A DNA stretch of 12,273 bases from DATCYZ01 sp036526195 (GCA_036526195.1 DATCYZ010000011.1:1-12273), one strand, 5' to 3'; shown: positions 1 to 7,040, numbered from the stretch's first letter. The notes: generated by a model from the letters alone, not told the origin. Made by a program: numbers and translations.

Positions 1-315
1 GCCGCGGCCGCGCCGCGCCATGACGCCGGGGCGGAAGTTCTCCAGCACCACGTCGGCGGACAGGCACAGCCGCCTCGCTGCGGCGAGATCGTCCGCGTTC
101 TTCAGGTCGAGCACCACCGAGCGCTTGTTGCGATTGATCGAGGCGAAGTTTTCCGAGAAGCCGTCGGTCAGCGGCGGCCAGCCGCGCATGCCATCGCCTT
201 CGGGCGATTCCACCTTGATCACGTCGGCGCCCTGGTCGGCGAGCAGCAGGCCTGCGAACGGGCCCGCGGCGATCTGACAGAATTCGATTACCCTGATGCC
301 TTCGAGTGGCGTCAT
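1..315 (-). CDS. CaiB/BaiF family III CoA-transferase, N-terminal part (gene runs off the window)
   Basis: The 105 visible residues begin MTPLEGIRVIEF and stay open to the window edge. The family moves coenzyme A from a CoA thioester donor to a carboxylic acid in the cytoplasm. Recognition rests on the family's N-terminal Rossmann-like signature: LEGIRVIEF at residues 4-12, GPFAGLLLADQGADVIKVE at about 19-37, NRNKRSVVLDLK at about 61-72, and ADVVLENFRPGV near residue 87. The catalytic aspartate of this family lies near residue 170, outside the window, so activity cannot be judged. The ATG at 313-315 is the natural start because the conserved LEG motif follows at once; the upstream Shine-Dalgarno is poor. 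The gene is divergent from the EamA transporter with only 32 nt between the two starts. The substrate is unknown. A role in activating an acid carried by a neighbouring transporter is inference. Confidence 0.9.
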   Translation of the reverse strand, partial: MTPLEGIRVIEFCQIAAGPFAGLLLADQGADVIKVESPEGDGMRGWPPLTDGFSENFASINRNKRSVVLDLKNADDLAAARRLCLSADVVLENFRPGVMARRGRG

Positions 316-347
316 GACAAGAACAAGGACCTGAAGGGACCTTCATT
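316..347. promoter_or_regulatory. 32-nt divergent intergenic gap
   Basis: The whole space between the CoA-transferase and EamA start codons. It contains the EamA ribosome site (333-339) and a direct repeat GGACCT at 327-332 and 337-342, spaced 10 bp, one helical turn. It is too short for two complete promoters, so at least one promoter must lie inside a coding region. Whether the repeat is an operator half-site pair is unknown. Confidence 0.25.
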
Positions 348-1244
348 ATGCAGTCCGGACCGATGCCGCGCTGGCTCGGCGTCACGCTGCTGCTCGCGAT
401 CGCCTTCACCTTCGGCTCCAACCACGTCGCGGCGCGCATCGCCTTCGACCACGGCACCAGCGTCACCAGCGCGGTGGTGGCGCGCTCGATCTTCACCGCG
501 CTCGTCGTCCTCGTGCTGATGCGCGTGCAGGGCGTGTCGATGGCGCTCGCCGGGCCACAGCGGGCACGCGCCATGCTGATCGGCGTGCTGATCGCGATGC
601 AGAGCTATTGCCTCTATTCGGCGGTGGCGAGCCTGAAGGTGGCGCTCGCGCTGCTCGCCTTCAACACCTTTCCGATGCTGCTCACGCTGCTCACCTGGGC
701 AGCGGGCGGCGAGCGGCCCGCGCCGCGCGCCATGGTGGCGATGCCGCTCGCGCTCGCGGGCCTTGCGCTGACGCTGGATGTCTTCGGCAACACCGCCGGG
801 CTCGCCGGGCGCTGGGCCGAGATCGGCACCGGCGTGCTCTGGGCCTTCGGCGCGGCGATCAGCTTCGCCGGCGCGCTCTTTCTCACCGGGCATTGGCTGA
901 AGGACGTCGACGGGCGCATGCGGACCTTCCTCTCGATGAGCGTCACCGCGGTGCTGCTCCTCTGCGTCGGCCTCGCCGCCGGCGACTTTGCCTGGCCGAA
1001 CGCGACGGCAGGCTGGGTCGGCCTGGCGCTGTTGTGCGCGCTCTACTGCATCGCCTTCACCGGGCTGTTCATCGTGCTGCCGAAGGTCGGCGCGGCGAGC
1101 AACGCCGTGGCGCTCAACTTCGAGCCGATCGCGGTGCTCGGCCTGGCCTGGATCATCCTCGACCAGTCGGTGGCGCCGGGCCAGATCCTCGGCGCCTTTG
1201 TGGTGGTCGGCGCAATCATCCTGCTCAACACCGGCAAGCGCTGA
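348..1244 (+). CDS. EamA-family (drug/metabolite transporter superfamily) membrane carrier
   Basis: A 298-residue, very hydrophobic protein with about ten predicted membrane segments, the normal size and topology for the inner-membrane EamA/DMT family. It has the expected internal duplication. The first half contains the LALLAFNTFPMLLTLLTW segment (residues about 99-116). The second half contains the equivalent NFEPIAVLGLAWIILDQSV segment followed by GAFVVVGAIILLN, the typical last two helices. Known members export amino acids, metabolites or drugs, and the substrate cannot be predicted here. The start ATG at 348 has a good ribosome site, GAAGGGA at 333-339, 8 nt upstream. A later in-frame ATG at 363 is possible but less well supplied. 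The stop codon shares one base with the start of the following MFS gene, so the two are probably co-transcribed and translationally coupled. Confidence 0.88.
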   Translation: MQSGPMPRWLGVTLLLAIAFTFGSNHVAARIAFDHGTSVTSAVVARSIFTALVVLVLMRVQGVSMALAGPQRARAMLIGVLIAMQSYCLYSAVASLKVALALLAFNTFPMLLTLLTWAAGGERPAPRAMVAMPLALAGLALTLDVFGNTAGLAGRWAEIGTGVLWAFGAAISFAGALFLTGHWLKDVDGRMRTFLSMSVTAVLLLCVGLAAGDFAWPNATAGWVGLALLCALYCIAFTGLFIVLPKVGAASNAVALNFEPIAVLGLAWIILDQSVAPGQILGAFVVVGAIILLNTGKR

Positions 1245-2446
1245 TGGCGCGCGCCTTCCATGGCTGGGCCATGGTGGCGGCGTGCTTCACCATGGCGCTG
1301 TTCGCCTGGGGCATCGGCTTCTACGGCATGGGGGTGTTCTTCGTGATGCTGCGCGACGCGCGCGGCCTTGCGCCGGCGTCGCTGTCGATGGCGATCACCG
1401 GCTACTTCCTGCTCGGCGCGTTCGTGGTGGGAGGGCTGGGGTTCACATGGGAGCGCTTCGGCGCGCGGGTGGTGGTGGCCACCGGCGCCAGCGCGTTCGC
1501 GGCCGGGCTGGTGCTGCTCGCCGGGGCGACGGGCCTCGCGCAGGTGGCGATCGCGTACGCGCTGCTCGCGCTCGGCTGGGGCACCACGAGTTCGGCGGCG
1601 ATCAACATGGCGCTCGCGCCGTGGTTCGAGCGTCGCCGGGGCCTCGCGCTCAGCCTCGCGCTCACCGGGGCGAGCGGCAGCGGCGTGGTGTTCCCGCCGC
1701 TCATGGTGTGGGCGTTCGAGCGCCTCGGCTTCGGCAACGGGCTGTTGGCGCTCGCCGCGCTGACGCTCGCGGTGCTGCTGCCGATCGTTCTATTCGTGCT
1801 GGTGAGCGCGCCGGCCGTTCTCGGCCAGTTTGCCGACGGGGCCGGGGCGCCGCCGGTGCCGAAGACAGCGCCACCCGCGCCTGCGCCGTGGTCCACGCGC
1901 GCCGCGCTGCGCCTGCCTGCCTTCTGGGCGATCACGGTCTCGTTCTCGCTTGGCCTCATGGTGCAGGTGGGCTTCCTGACGCACCAGATCGCGATCATCG
2001 AGCCGCTGCTCACGCGCAGCGGGGCGGCGCTCGGGGTGAGCCTCGCCGGGATTATGGCGATGATCGGACGCCTTCTGACCGGCCTGCTGCTCGACCGGTA
2101 TTCGCGTCGTGGCATCGCAAGCGCGAACTTCCTGCTGCTCGGCGCTGCGCTGCTGATGGTGGCGCTGGCGCGGGACCCCTGGCTGGTCTACCTCGCCTGC
2201 GCGTTCTACGGCCTCGGGCTGGGCAACCTCGTCTCGCTCCCGGGGTTGCTCTTGCAGGAGGCGTTCCCGGCGGCGCATTTCACGCGCGTCACCGGACTGG
2301 TGGTGGGGATCTCGCAGCTGGTGTATTCGGCGGGGCCGGCGCTGTTCGGCGCGGCGCGGGCGGCAAGCGGCAGCTATGACCCGGCACTGGTCGCGGGCGC
2401 GATCCTGTTCGGGCTCAGCGCCGTGGCGATCCTGCGTGGGCGCTGA
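1244..2446 (+). CDS. Major facilitator superfamily (MFS) transporter
   Basis: A 400-residue protein starting MARAFHGWAMVAACF, with about twelve hydrophobic segments and a central hydrophilic loop at roughly residues 195-215 (rich in Ala/Pro) that separates the two six-helix halves. MFS marks include the first-helix FAWGIGFYGMGVFFVMLRD region and GRLLTGLLLDRYSRRG after the seventh or eighth helix, a version of the loop motif G-x-L-x-D-R-x-x-R/K. The layout resembles the oxalate/formate or monocarboxylate-like MFS groups, which fits uptake of an organic acid, but this is a family-level guess. An open frame extends far upstream of 1244, but that part is a shadow of the EamA gene. ATG at 1244-1246 is chosen because it begins just before helix 1 and overlaps the EamA stop as TGATG. 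It converges on the core-MetE gene, leaving 30 nt between stop codons. Confidence 0.9.
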   Translation: MARAFHGWAMVAACFTMALFAWGIGFYGMGVFFVMLRDARGLAPASLSMAITGYFLLGAFVVGGLGFTWERFGARVVVATGASAFAAGLVLLAGATGLAQVAIAYALLALGWGTTSSAAINMALAPWFERRRGLALSLALTGASGSGVVFPPLMVWAFERLGFGNGLLALAALTLAVLLPIVLFVLVSAPAVLGQFADGAGAPPVPKTAPPAPAPWSTRAALRLPAFWAITVSFSLGLMVQVGFLTHQIAIIEPLLTRSGAALGVSLAGIMAMIGRLLTGLLLDRYSRRGIASANFLLLGAALLMVALARDPWLVYLACAFYGLGLGNLVSLPGLLLQEAFPAAHFTRVTGLVVGISQLVYSAGPALFGAARAASGSYDPALVAGAILFGLSAVAILRGR

Positions 2447-2476
2447 GGGCGTGCGCCGCGCGCGTCCCGGTGCCGC

Positions 2477-3517
2477 TCAGGAAATCTCGCGCCGGACGAT
2501 CGCCGCACCGGCGGCCAGCGCGCGCAATTTGCCGAAAGCGATCTCGCGCGGCATGTACTTCATGCCGCAGTCCGGCGCCGGGATCAGGTTCTCCGGCGCG
2601 AGGAACTTCAGTCCGGCGCGGATGCGCGCCGCCACGGTCTCCGGGGTCTCGATCGCGTTGTCGCCGAGGTCGAGCACGCCGAGCATGATCTTCTTGCCCG
2701 CAAGATCCTTCAGCACGCCGAGGTCGAGCTTCGGCTGCGCGGCCTCGATCGAGATCTGTGTGGCGATACTGTCGGCCAGGCCGGGCAGGAAGGAGTACCC
2801 CGTCGGCTTGCTCGCGCCAGGCACCACGGCGGCATAGCCGAAGCACAGGTGCACCACGGTGGTGACGGTGATGCCCTCCAGCGCCCGGTTGATTGCCTTC
2901 ACGGCATACCGCGCCGCCGCCTCCGGGTCGTTGCGCAGCCAGGGTTCGTCGAGCTGGATGACGTCCGCGCCCGCGGCCTGCAGATCGCGCGCCTCGGCGT
3001 TCACCGCCGCGGCGAAGTCCATGGCCATCTCTTCGTCGTCGCGGTAGTGCTCGTTCTTCGCCTGCTGCCCCATGGTGAACGGGCCGGGCAGGGTGATCTT
3101 GGACGGCAGCGCCGTGTTCGCGCGCAGGAATTCCAGGTCGCGCACCTCGATCGGGCGCGTGCGCCGCAGCTTGCCGACGACCCGCGGCACCGGCGTCATC
3201 GCGCCGGAGCGTGTCTTGACCTGGCCGGGCTTGTCGAGGTCGATGCCCTCGAGCGCGGTGGCGAAGCGGTTCGAGTAGCTTTCGCGACGGATCTCGCCGT
3301 CGGTAATGATGTCGATGCCCGCGCGTTCCATGTCGCGGATCGCGAGCACGGTGGCGTCGTCTTGCGCCTGCTCGAGGAATTCGCCGGGGATGCGCCAGAT
3401 CTCGGTCATGCGCGTGCGCGGCACCACCTTCGAGAGCATCTTGCGATCGACCAGCCAGTCCGGCTGCGGATAGCTGCCGACCACGGTCGTCGGCAGGAGG
3501 TGCGTGGGCAGGGCCAT
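2477..3517 (-). CDS. Short 'core' MetE-like zinc methyltransferase (cobalamin-independent methionine synthase family)
   Basis: A 346-residue protein that matches only the C-terminal catalytic barrel of MetE; full MetE is about 750 residues. It begins MALPTHLLPTTVVGSYPQPD, the usual opening of short members. Expected zinc ligands are visible: His223 and Cys225 in VVHLCFGY, a candidate Glu258, and Cys317 in PAPDCGMKYM. QLDEPWLR (189-196) and ITDGEIRRES (71-80) match substrate-binding stretches of the family. Core MetE proteins lack the N-terminal folate-binding half; some take methyl groups from corrinoid proteins, and relatives such as epoxyalkane:coenzyme M transferase act on other thiols. 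The frame opens 22 codons earlier, but the ATG at 3515-3517 has AAGGA 6 nt upstream and fits the family start. It lies 31 nt downstream of an ABC permease gene, so it is probably the last gene of that operon. Confidence 0.85.
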   Translation of the reverse strand: MALPTHLLPTTVVGSYPQPDWLVDRKMLSKVVPRTRMTEIWRIPGEFLEQAQDDATVLAIRDMERAGIDIITDGEIRRESYSNRFATALEGIDLDKPGQVKTRSGAMTPVPRVVGKLRRTRPIEVRDLEFLRANTALPSKITLPGPFTMGQQAKNEHYRDDEEMAMDFAAAVNAEARDLQAAGADVIQLDEPWLRNDPEAAARYAVKAINRALEGITVTTVVHLCFGYAAVVPGASKPTGYSFLPGLADSIATQISIEAAQPKLDLGVLKDLAGKKIMLGVLDLGDNAIETPETVAARIRAGLKFLAPENLIPAPDCGMKYMPREIAFGKLRALAAGAAIVRREIS

Positions 3518-3523
3518 GGGAAT

Positions 3524-3528
3524 TCCTT
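3524..3528 (-). promoter_or_regulatory. Ribosome binding site deciding the core-MetE start
   Basis: On the minus strand AAGGA lies 6 nt before the ATG at 3515-3517. It supports this start over the earlier in-frame ATG at 3583, which would place a proline- and arginine-rich, non-homologous 22-residue leader inside the upstream permease gene. Confidence 0.6.
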
Positions 3529-3548
3529 GGGGGGTCCTCAGGGAGGGT

Positions 3549-4367
3549 TCAGGCGGCGGCCGACACGGGCACGCCCGCGCCACCGTCCTGACGGGCCGCC
3601 TTGGGCGATCGGCCGGCGGATTGCCAGACCACCATCCGGCGCTCGATCGACCGCGCCATCATGTAATACGCGACCGAAAGGATCAGGATCAGGAGCAGCG
3701 CAGCGAATACCCGCGGGCTGTCGAGGATGGTGCGGTTAAGCGTCACGAGGTAGCCGATGCCGGCGGCCGCCGTCAGCATCTCCGAGACCACCACGCCGAT
3801 GATGGCCAGCGCGCCGCCCAGTCGCAGGCCGGCGAACACCGTCGGCAGCGAAGCCGGGATGATGACGCGCGTGATCTGCTGCGTCAGCGTCGCGCCCATG
3901 CTGCGTGCGGCCAGCAGGAACTGCGGGTCGATGGTGCGAATGCCTGCCGCGGTCGAGAGCATCACCGGAAAAAAGGCGTAGATCCCCGCAAAGGCGATCT
4001 TGGACTCCGGGCCGACGCCGAACCAGGCCGTGAACACCGGGTAGAGGATGACGAGCGGTACGGCATACAGGCTGGAGAACACCGGCAGCAACAGGTCGCG
4101 CAGGCGCGCCAGGCCCCCCACCAGCGCGCCGGCCGCGATGCCGCCGCCGCAGGCGATCACCATCGACAGCACGATCTCGTACAGCGTCACCAACATGGCG
4201 GCGCTGTAGATGCGCCAGTCCTGCACCATCACCTTGAGCGTGCTCGAGAGGGCCGGCAGGAAGAGCTCGGGCAGCAACCCGGTCTTCGGCACCAGTTCCC
4301 ACGCCAGCAGGAGCGCAACGAGCATGCCCCAGCGCACGTTGCCCGGCGCGGGCAGCCGGCGGCTCAT
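3549..4367 (-). CDS. ABC transporter permease, SsuC/TauC type (second permease of the cassette)
   Basis: A 272-residue inner-membrane protein with about six hydrophobic segments, typical of the permease family of nitrate/sulfonate/taurine/thiamine-precursor importers. The cytoplasmic coupling (EAA) loop is visible at about residues 152-175: AARSMGATLTQQITRVIIPA, with the conserved glycine seven or so residues in and the trailing proline. The C-terminal 25 residues are hydrophilic. Its ATG overlaps the ATPase stop codon as ATGA, so it is translationally coupled to it. It is clearly different in sequence from the other permease of this cassette, so the channel is probably a heterodimer; most importers of this class use two copies of one permease. 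The substrate is unknown. Confidence 0.9.
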   Translation of the reverse strand: MSRRLPAPGNVRWGMLVALLLAWELVPKTGLLPELFLPALSSTLKVMVQDWRIYSAAMLVTLYEIVLSMVIACGGGIAAGALVGGLARLRDLLLPVFSSLYAVPLVILYPVFTAWFGVGPESKIAFAGIYAFFPVMLSTAAGIRTIDPQFLLAARSMGATLTQQITRVIIPASLPTVFAGLRLGGALAIIGVVVSEMLTAAAGIGYLVTLNRTILDSPRVFAALLLILILSVAYYMMARSIERRMVVWQSAGRSPKAARQDGGAGVPVSAAA

Positions 4368-5173
4368 GCGGACTTCCGGATCTGTTGCCAGATCCGGTCG
4401 CGCATCTGGCCGAAGACGTCGGTGGCCATCATCTCGAAGGTGCGGGGGCGCGGCAGCGTGACCTCGATGCGGTCGATGATGCGCCCGGGGCGGGCCGACA
4501 TCACCAGCACCTCGTCCGCGAGGTAGACCGCTTCGGTCAGGCTGTGGGTGATGAAGACCACCGTCTTCGAGGTCATCGACCAGATCCGCAGCAGCTCATG
4601 GCCCATGGTCATGCGCGTCTGCTCGTCGAGCGCCGCGAAGGGCTCGTCCATCAACAGCACCGGCGGGTCCTGCACGAGGCCACGGGCGATCGACACCCGT
4701 TGCTTCATGCCGCCCGAGAGCTCGTGCGGGTAACGCTCGCCGAAGCCGTCGAGGCCGACCAGGCGCAGCATCGACAGCGCACGCGCGCGGCGCTCCTCGC
4801 GCGGGGCGCCCCGCAGGCTCAGCGGGAACTCGATGTTGTCGAGCGCGGTCAGCCACGGGTAGAGGCTCGCCTCCTGGAAGATCACGCCCACCCGCTTCGG
4901 ATCCGGGTCGTGGATCGACCGGCCCAGGCAGAGGATGCTGCCCTCGCTCTGGGCGCGCAATCCCGCGAGCATCATCAGCAGCGAGGTCTTGCCGCAGCCG
5001 CTCGGACCGACGATGACGACGAACCTGCCGGCGTCGACCCGGATCGAGATGTCCTGCAGCGCCGGTACCGCGCCCTGCGCGCCGGCATAGACATGGCTCA
5101 GTTGCGCCACCTCGATGGCGGCCTCCTGCGCGGCCGGGGCCGGCATCCCCGCAGTGGCGTTCAGCTGCGCCAT
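4364..5173 (-). CDS. ABC transporter ATP-binding protein, SsuB/TauB type
   Basis: A 269-residue ATPase carrying all the nucleotide-binding motifs: Walker A GPSGCGKT at 56-63, Q-loop Gln100 in VIFQEASLYPW, signature LSGGMKQR at 152-159, Walker B VLLMDEPF with Asp176-Glu177, the D-loop ALDEQ, and the switch histidine His210 in VFITHSLTEAV. The Q-loop and H-loop surroundings match the SsuB/TauB/NrtD group, which powers uptake of sulfonates, nitrate, taurine and many organic acids. The frame stays open far upstream over the permease gene. The ATG at 5171-5173 is chosen because GAGG lies 8 nt upstream and the N-terminal extension stays short. It overlaps the first permease by 13 nt and the second permease by 4 nt, so all three are translationally coupled. 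Confidence 0.93.
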   Translation of the reverse strand: MAQLNATAGMPAPAAQEAAIEVAQLSHVYAGAQGAVPALQDISIRVDAGRFVVIVGPSGCGKTSLLMMLAGLRAQSEGSILCLGRSIHDPDPKRVGVIFQEASLYPWLTALDNIEFPLSLRGAPREERRARALSMLRLVGLDGFGERYPHELSGGMKQRVSIARGLVQDPPVLLMDEPFAALDEQTRMTMGHELLRIWSMTSKTVVFITHSLTEAVYLADEVLVMSARPGRIIDRIEVTLPRPRTFEMMATDVFGQMRDRIWQQIRKSA

Positions 5174-5913
5174 GTGCTCAACCTCGACTCGACGTGGCGC
5201 ACCACTTCGTTGAACAGAATCGCCACGGCCGACATCAGGATGACGCCGGCGAACAGTTGTGGCATCTGGAAGTTCTCGCCCCAGCCGGCAATCATGTGAC
5301 CGATGCCGGTGCGCGAGGCGTACATCTCGGCGATCATCACCGCGGTGAAGTTGAAGATCATGGAGATGCGAAGCGCCTCGAGCAGCAGGGGCATCATGCT
5401 CGGCACGTAGACGCGCATCAGGATCTGGGCGCGCGTGGCGCCGTAGGAACGCGCCACCTCGATGTAATCCTGCTTCACCGACTCGACCGCCGTCGCCGCG
5501 CTGATCATCACCACGAACGTCGTGGTGAACGCCGCGTAGGCGACCTTCTGCGCGAAGGTGATGCCGAAGACGAGGATGAACATCGGCAGGAAGATCGACT
5601 TCGGGATGCTGAAGACATAGAACAGCACCGGCTTGAAAATGTCGCCGAGATACTCGTTCTCGGCGATCAGCACGCCGAGCGCCGCGCCCAGCGGCACCGC
5701 GATCAGGAAGGCCACCAGGACTTCGGCCGCGGTCACGCCGATCGCCTCGTGAACCTGTGGGCGCTGCAGCAACTCGCCCAGCGTGCCGAGGACGTTGCTC
5801 AAGGGCGGCAACAGCAGGGGATTGACGAGCTGCAGGCGTGGCAGCGCCTCCCAAGCCGTGACGACGAGCGCGAGCAGCAGCAGGCGCAGGACGATGATCT
5901 GCACGCGGCCCAT
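5161..5913 (-). CDS. ABC transporter permease, SsuC/TauC type (first permease of the cassette)
   Basis: A 250-residue membrane protein with about six hydrophobic segments. It begins with a membrane helix (MGRVQIIVLRLLLLALVV) and has the coupling loop at about residues 152-175: EVARSYGATRAQILMRVYVP. It belongs to the same family as the permease at 3549-4367 but differs throughout, so the two are paralogues or partners rather than a recent duplication. The start at 5911-5913 has no clear Shine-Dalgarno. Instead, a strong 8-bp G/C stem ends 9 nt upstream and may limit translation. Its 3' end overlaps the ATPase gene by 13 nt. Confidence 0.9.
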   Translation of the reverse strand: MGRVQIIVLRLLLLALVVTAWEALPRLQLVNPLLLPPLSNVLGTLGELLQRPQVHEAIGVTAAEVLVAFLIAVPLGAALGVLIAENEYLGDIFKPVLFYVFSIPKSIFLPMFILVFGITFAQKVAYAAFTTTFVVMISAATAVESVKQDYIEVARSYGATRAQILMRVYVPSMMPLLLEALRISMIFNFTAVMIAEMYASRTGIGHMIAGWGENFQMPQLFAGVILMSAVAILFNEVVRHVESRLSTWRS

Positions 5914-5922
5914 GCTTGTCAG

Positions 5923-5948
5923 CGCGCCGGTCCGCAGTGGCCGGCGCG
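5923..5948 (-). promoter_or_regulatory. Stem-loop immediately upstream of the first permease
   Basis: CGCGCCGG at 5923-5930 and CCGGCGCG at 5941-5948 form a perfect 8-bp G/C stem with a 10-nt loop. On the mRNA it sits in the 58-nt gap after the binding-protein stop and ends 9 nt before the permease ATG, in the place a ribosome site would occupy. Stem-loops between binding-protein and permease genes are a known way of giving more binding protein than permease by mRNA protection or reduced initiation. Here that role is inferred. Confidence 0.5.
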
Positions 5949-5949
5949 T

Positions 5950-5967
5950 GTCCCTGCCGGTCGGGAC
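5950..5967 (-). repeat. Small second stem-loop after the binding-protein gene
   Basis: GTCCC at 5950-5954 pairs with GGGAC at 5963-5967 around an 8-nt loop, just 4 nt after the binding-protein stop codon and directly next to the larger stem at 5923-5948. There is no T-run, so it is not a classical terminator. With its neighbour it may protect the 3' end of the binding-protein mRNA. A 5-bp stem alone would be expected by chance in DNA this rich in G+C. Confidence 0.3.
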
Positions 5968-5971
5968 GTCA

Positions 5972-6964
5972 CTAGGCTGTCGGAACCGGACGGAAGTTGG
6001 TGACGTAGATGTCGTTCACCGGCGCGAGGCTGGTCATGCCGATCAGCCTGGCCATGTCCAGCGCGCGCTCCATCCATTCCTTCCTGAATTCCCCGGTGGC
6101 GGACAGCTTGACGATGTTGCCGTCGAGTTCGGCTTCCGCGATCGGGTTGTCGAGTTCGCTGATCTCGGCGATGAGCTTCACCGCCGCGGCACGGTTGGCG
6201 GGTTTTCCGAGGAAGCCGACGCCCCCGTAGAGGGCATTCAGCGCCTTCTGCAGCACCTGCGGGCGCTCGGCGATGATCTTGTCGGTGGCGATCCAGCTGC
6301 CGGTCGAGTGCTCGGGCACCAGTTCGCCGAAATCCGCGATCGAGCGCGCCTGCTTCTCGCGGATCATCTTGTAGGTGAGCGGCGAGTAGAGCACGGTGGC
6401 GTCGATGTTGCCGGTGAGCAGGTTTGGCACCAGCCCGCCGCCGCCGAGCGGCACACGCGTGAACTCGATCTTCTGGTTCGCCATGGTCCAGCGCGCGAGG
6501 ATGTCCGTGCCCGAGCCGGCGGAGGTGATGCCCACCTTCTTGCCTGCGAGATCGGCGAGCTTGCGGATCGGGGAGTCGGGCTTCACGACCAGGTGCCAGC
6601 CGTAGTAGGCGAGGGCGCCGTTGGCCACGCACTTGACCTTGACGCCCTTCATCAGCCCGCCGGCGACGCTGGAGGAGGAGTTGTAGACGAGGTCGGCGGC
6701 CCCGGCGGCAAGCGCCTCGAAGCCTTCTGCACCGCTGCGGTAGATGGTCAGTTCCGACTTGATGCCTTCCTTGTCGAACAACTTCTGCCGGATCGCGGTT
6801 TCGGCGATCACGGTCGGGAAGTAAGTCTTGGTCGGCACGCCGATGCGGATGGTCTGGCCTGCCTGGCCGAAGACGAGGCCGGGCAGCAGCAGCGCCGAAG
6901 CGCCGCCCGCGACGATGGCACGACGGGACAGGTCCGGATTGCGGTGACGTGATGAGTCGTTCAT
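5972..6964 (-). CDS. ABC transporter substrate-binding protein, NMT1/SsuA/TauA-like, with Tat-type signal
   Basis: A 330-residue periplasmic binding protein. The N-terminus has a twin-arginine motif (DLSRRAIVAGGASA, Arg14-Arg15), a hydrophobic stretch to about residue 32, and a likely cleavage after Ala35 (VFGQA). The mature part starts TIRIGVPTKTYFPTVIAETA and continues with features of the NMT1/SsuA family: an AAGAADLVYNSSSS segment that lines the ligand cleft, LADLAGKKVGITSAGSGTD at about 127-145, and TGNIDATVLYSPL. This family binds sulfonates, nitrate, thiamine precursors, phthalate-like aromatic acids and others, and the ligand here cannot be deduced. The start is secure: AGGAGG lies 8 nt upstream. 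It heads the cassette, with stem-loops between it and the first permease. Confidence 0.9.
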   Translation of the reverse strand: MNDSSRHRNPDLSRRAIVAGGASALLLPGLVFGQAGQTIRIGVPTKTYFPTVIAETAIRQKLFDKEGIKSELTIYRSGAEGFEALAAGAADLVYNSSSSVAGGLMKGVKVKCVANGALAYYGWHLVVKPDSPIRKLADLAGKKVGITSAGSGTDILARWTMANQKIEFTRVPLGGGGLVPNLLTGNIDATVLYSPLTYKMIREKQARSIADFGELVPEHSTGSWIATDKIIAERPQVLQKALNALYGGVGFLGKPANRAAAVKLIAEISELDNPIAEAELDGNIVKLSATGEFRKEWMERALDMARLIGMTSLAPVNDIYVTNFRPVPTA

Positions 6965-6972
6965 GGTGCGCT

Positions 6973-6978
6973 CCTCCT
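6973..6978 (-). promoter_or_regulatory. Strong ribosome binding site of the binding-protein gene
   Basis: A perfect AGGAGG on the minus strand lies 8 nt before the ATG at 6962-6964. It is the best Shine-Dalgarno in the transporter cassette and contrasts with the absent one before the first permease, in keeping with binding protein being made in excess. Confidence 0.6.
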
Positions 6979-7013
6979 GTCCGCAGATTGGAGGGCGGTG
7001 TCTAGAAAGTCAA

Positions 7014-7040
7014 GCGCCGCGCGTCGCGTTCGCGGGGCGC
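7014..7040 (-). terminator. Possible terminator hairpin between the diiron gene and the transporter cassette
   Basis: GCGCC (7014-7018) and CGCG (7020-7023) pair with CGCG (7031-7034) and GGCGC (7036-7040), giving nine G/C pairs with one G/G mismatch and a 7-nt loop. On the minus strand the stem is followed by TTGACTTTCT, a broken T-run. It lies about 70 nt after the diiron-protein stop in the 145-nt gap 6965-7109, the longest non-coding stretch of the window. It may end the box transcript. The T-run is imperfect and G/C stems are common here, so confidence is low. No convincing promoter was found in the gap. Confidence 0.3.

Noticed and set aside
608..1243. Upstream extension of the MFS frame through the EamA gene, suggesting a 612-residue fusion
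   Set aside because: The extension is Arg/Ala-rich, non-membrane sequence out of frame with the clear EamA protein. The MFS fold starts at the ATG at 1244.
2447..2468. Possible bidirectional terminator between the convergent MFS and core-MetE genes
   Set aside because: Only the outer GGG/CCC pairs hold; the inner arms mismatch and there is no T-run on either side. Alternating G/C sequence explains the apparent symmetry.
5174..5854. N-terminal extension of the ATPase frame over the permease gene
   Set aside because: The extra sequence is Arg/Gly-rich shadow of the permease. The ATG at 5173 has a GAGG site and gives a normal-length ATPase.
6985..7013. Possible promoter for the transporter cassette: TTGACT (7008-7013, minus strand) with a -10 17 nt further on
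   Set aside because: The -10 position reads CAATCT, only two of six consensus bases, and the start point would fall on the ribosome site. The TTGACT equally fits the tail of the possible terminator.
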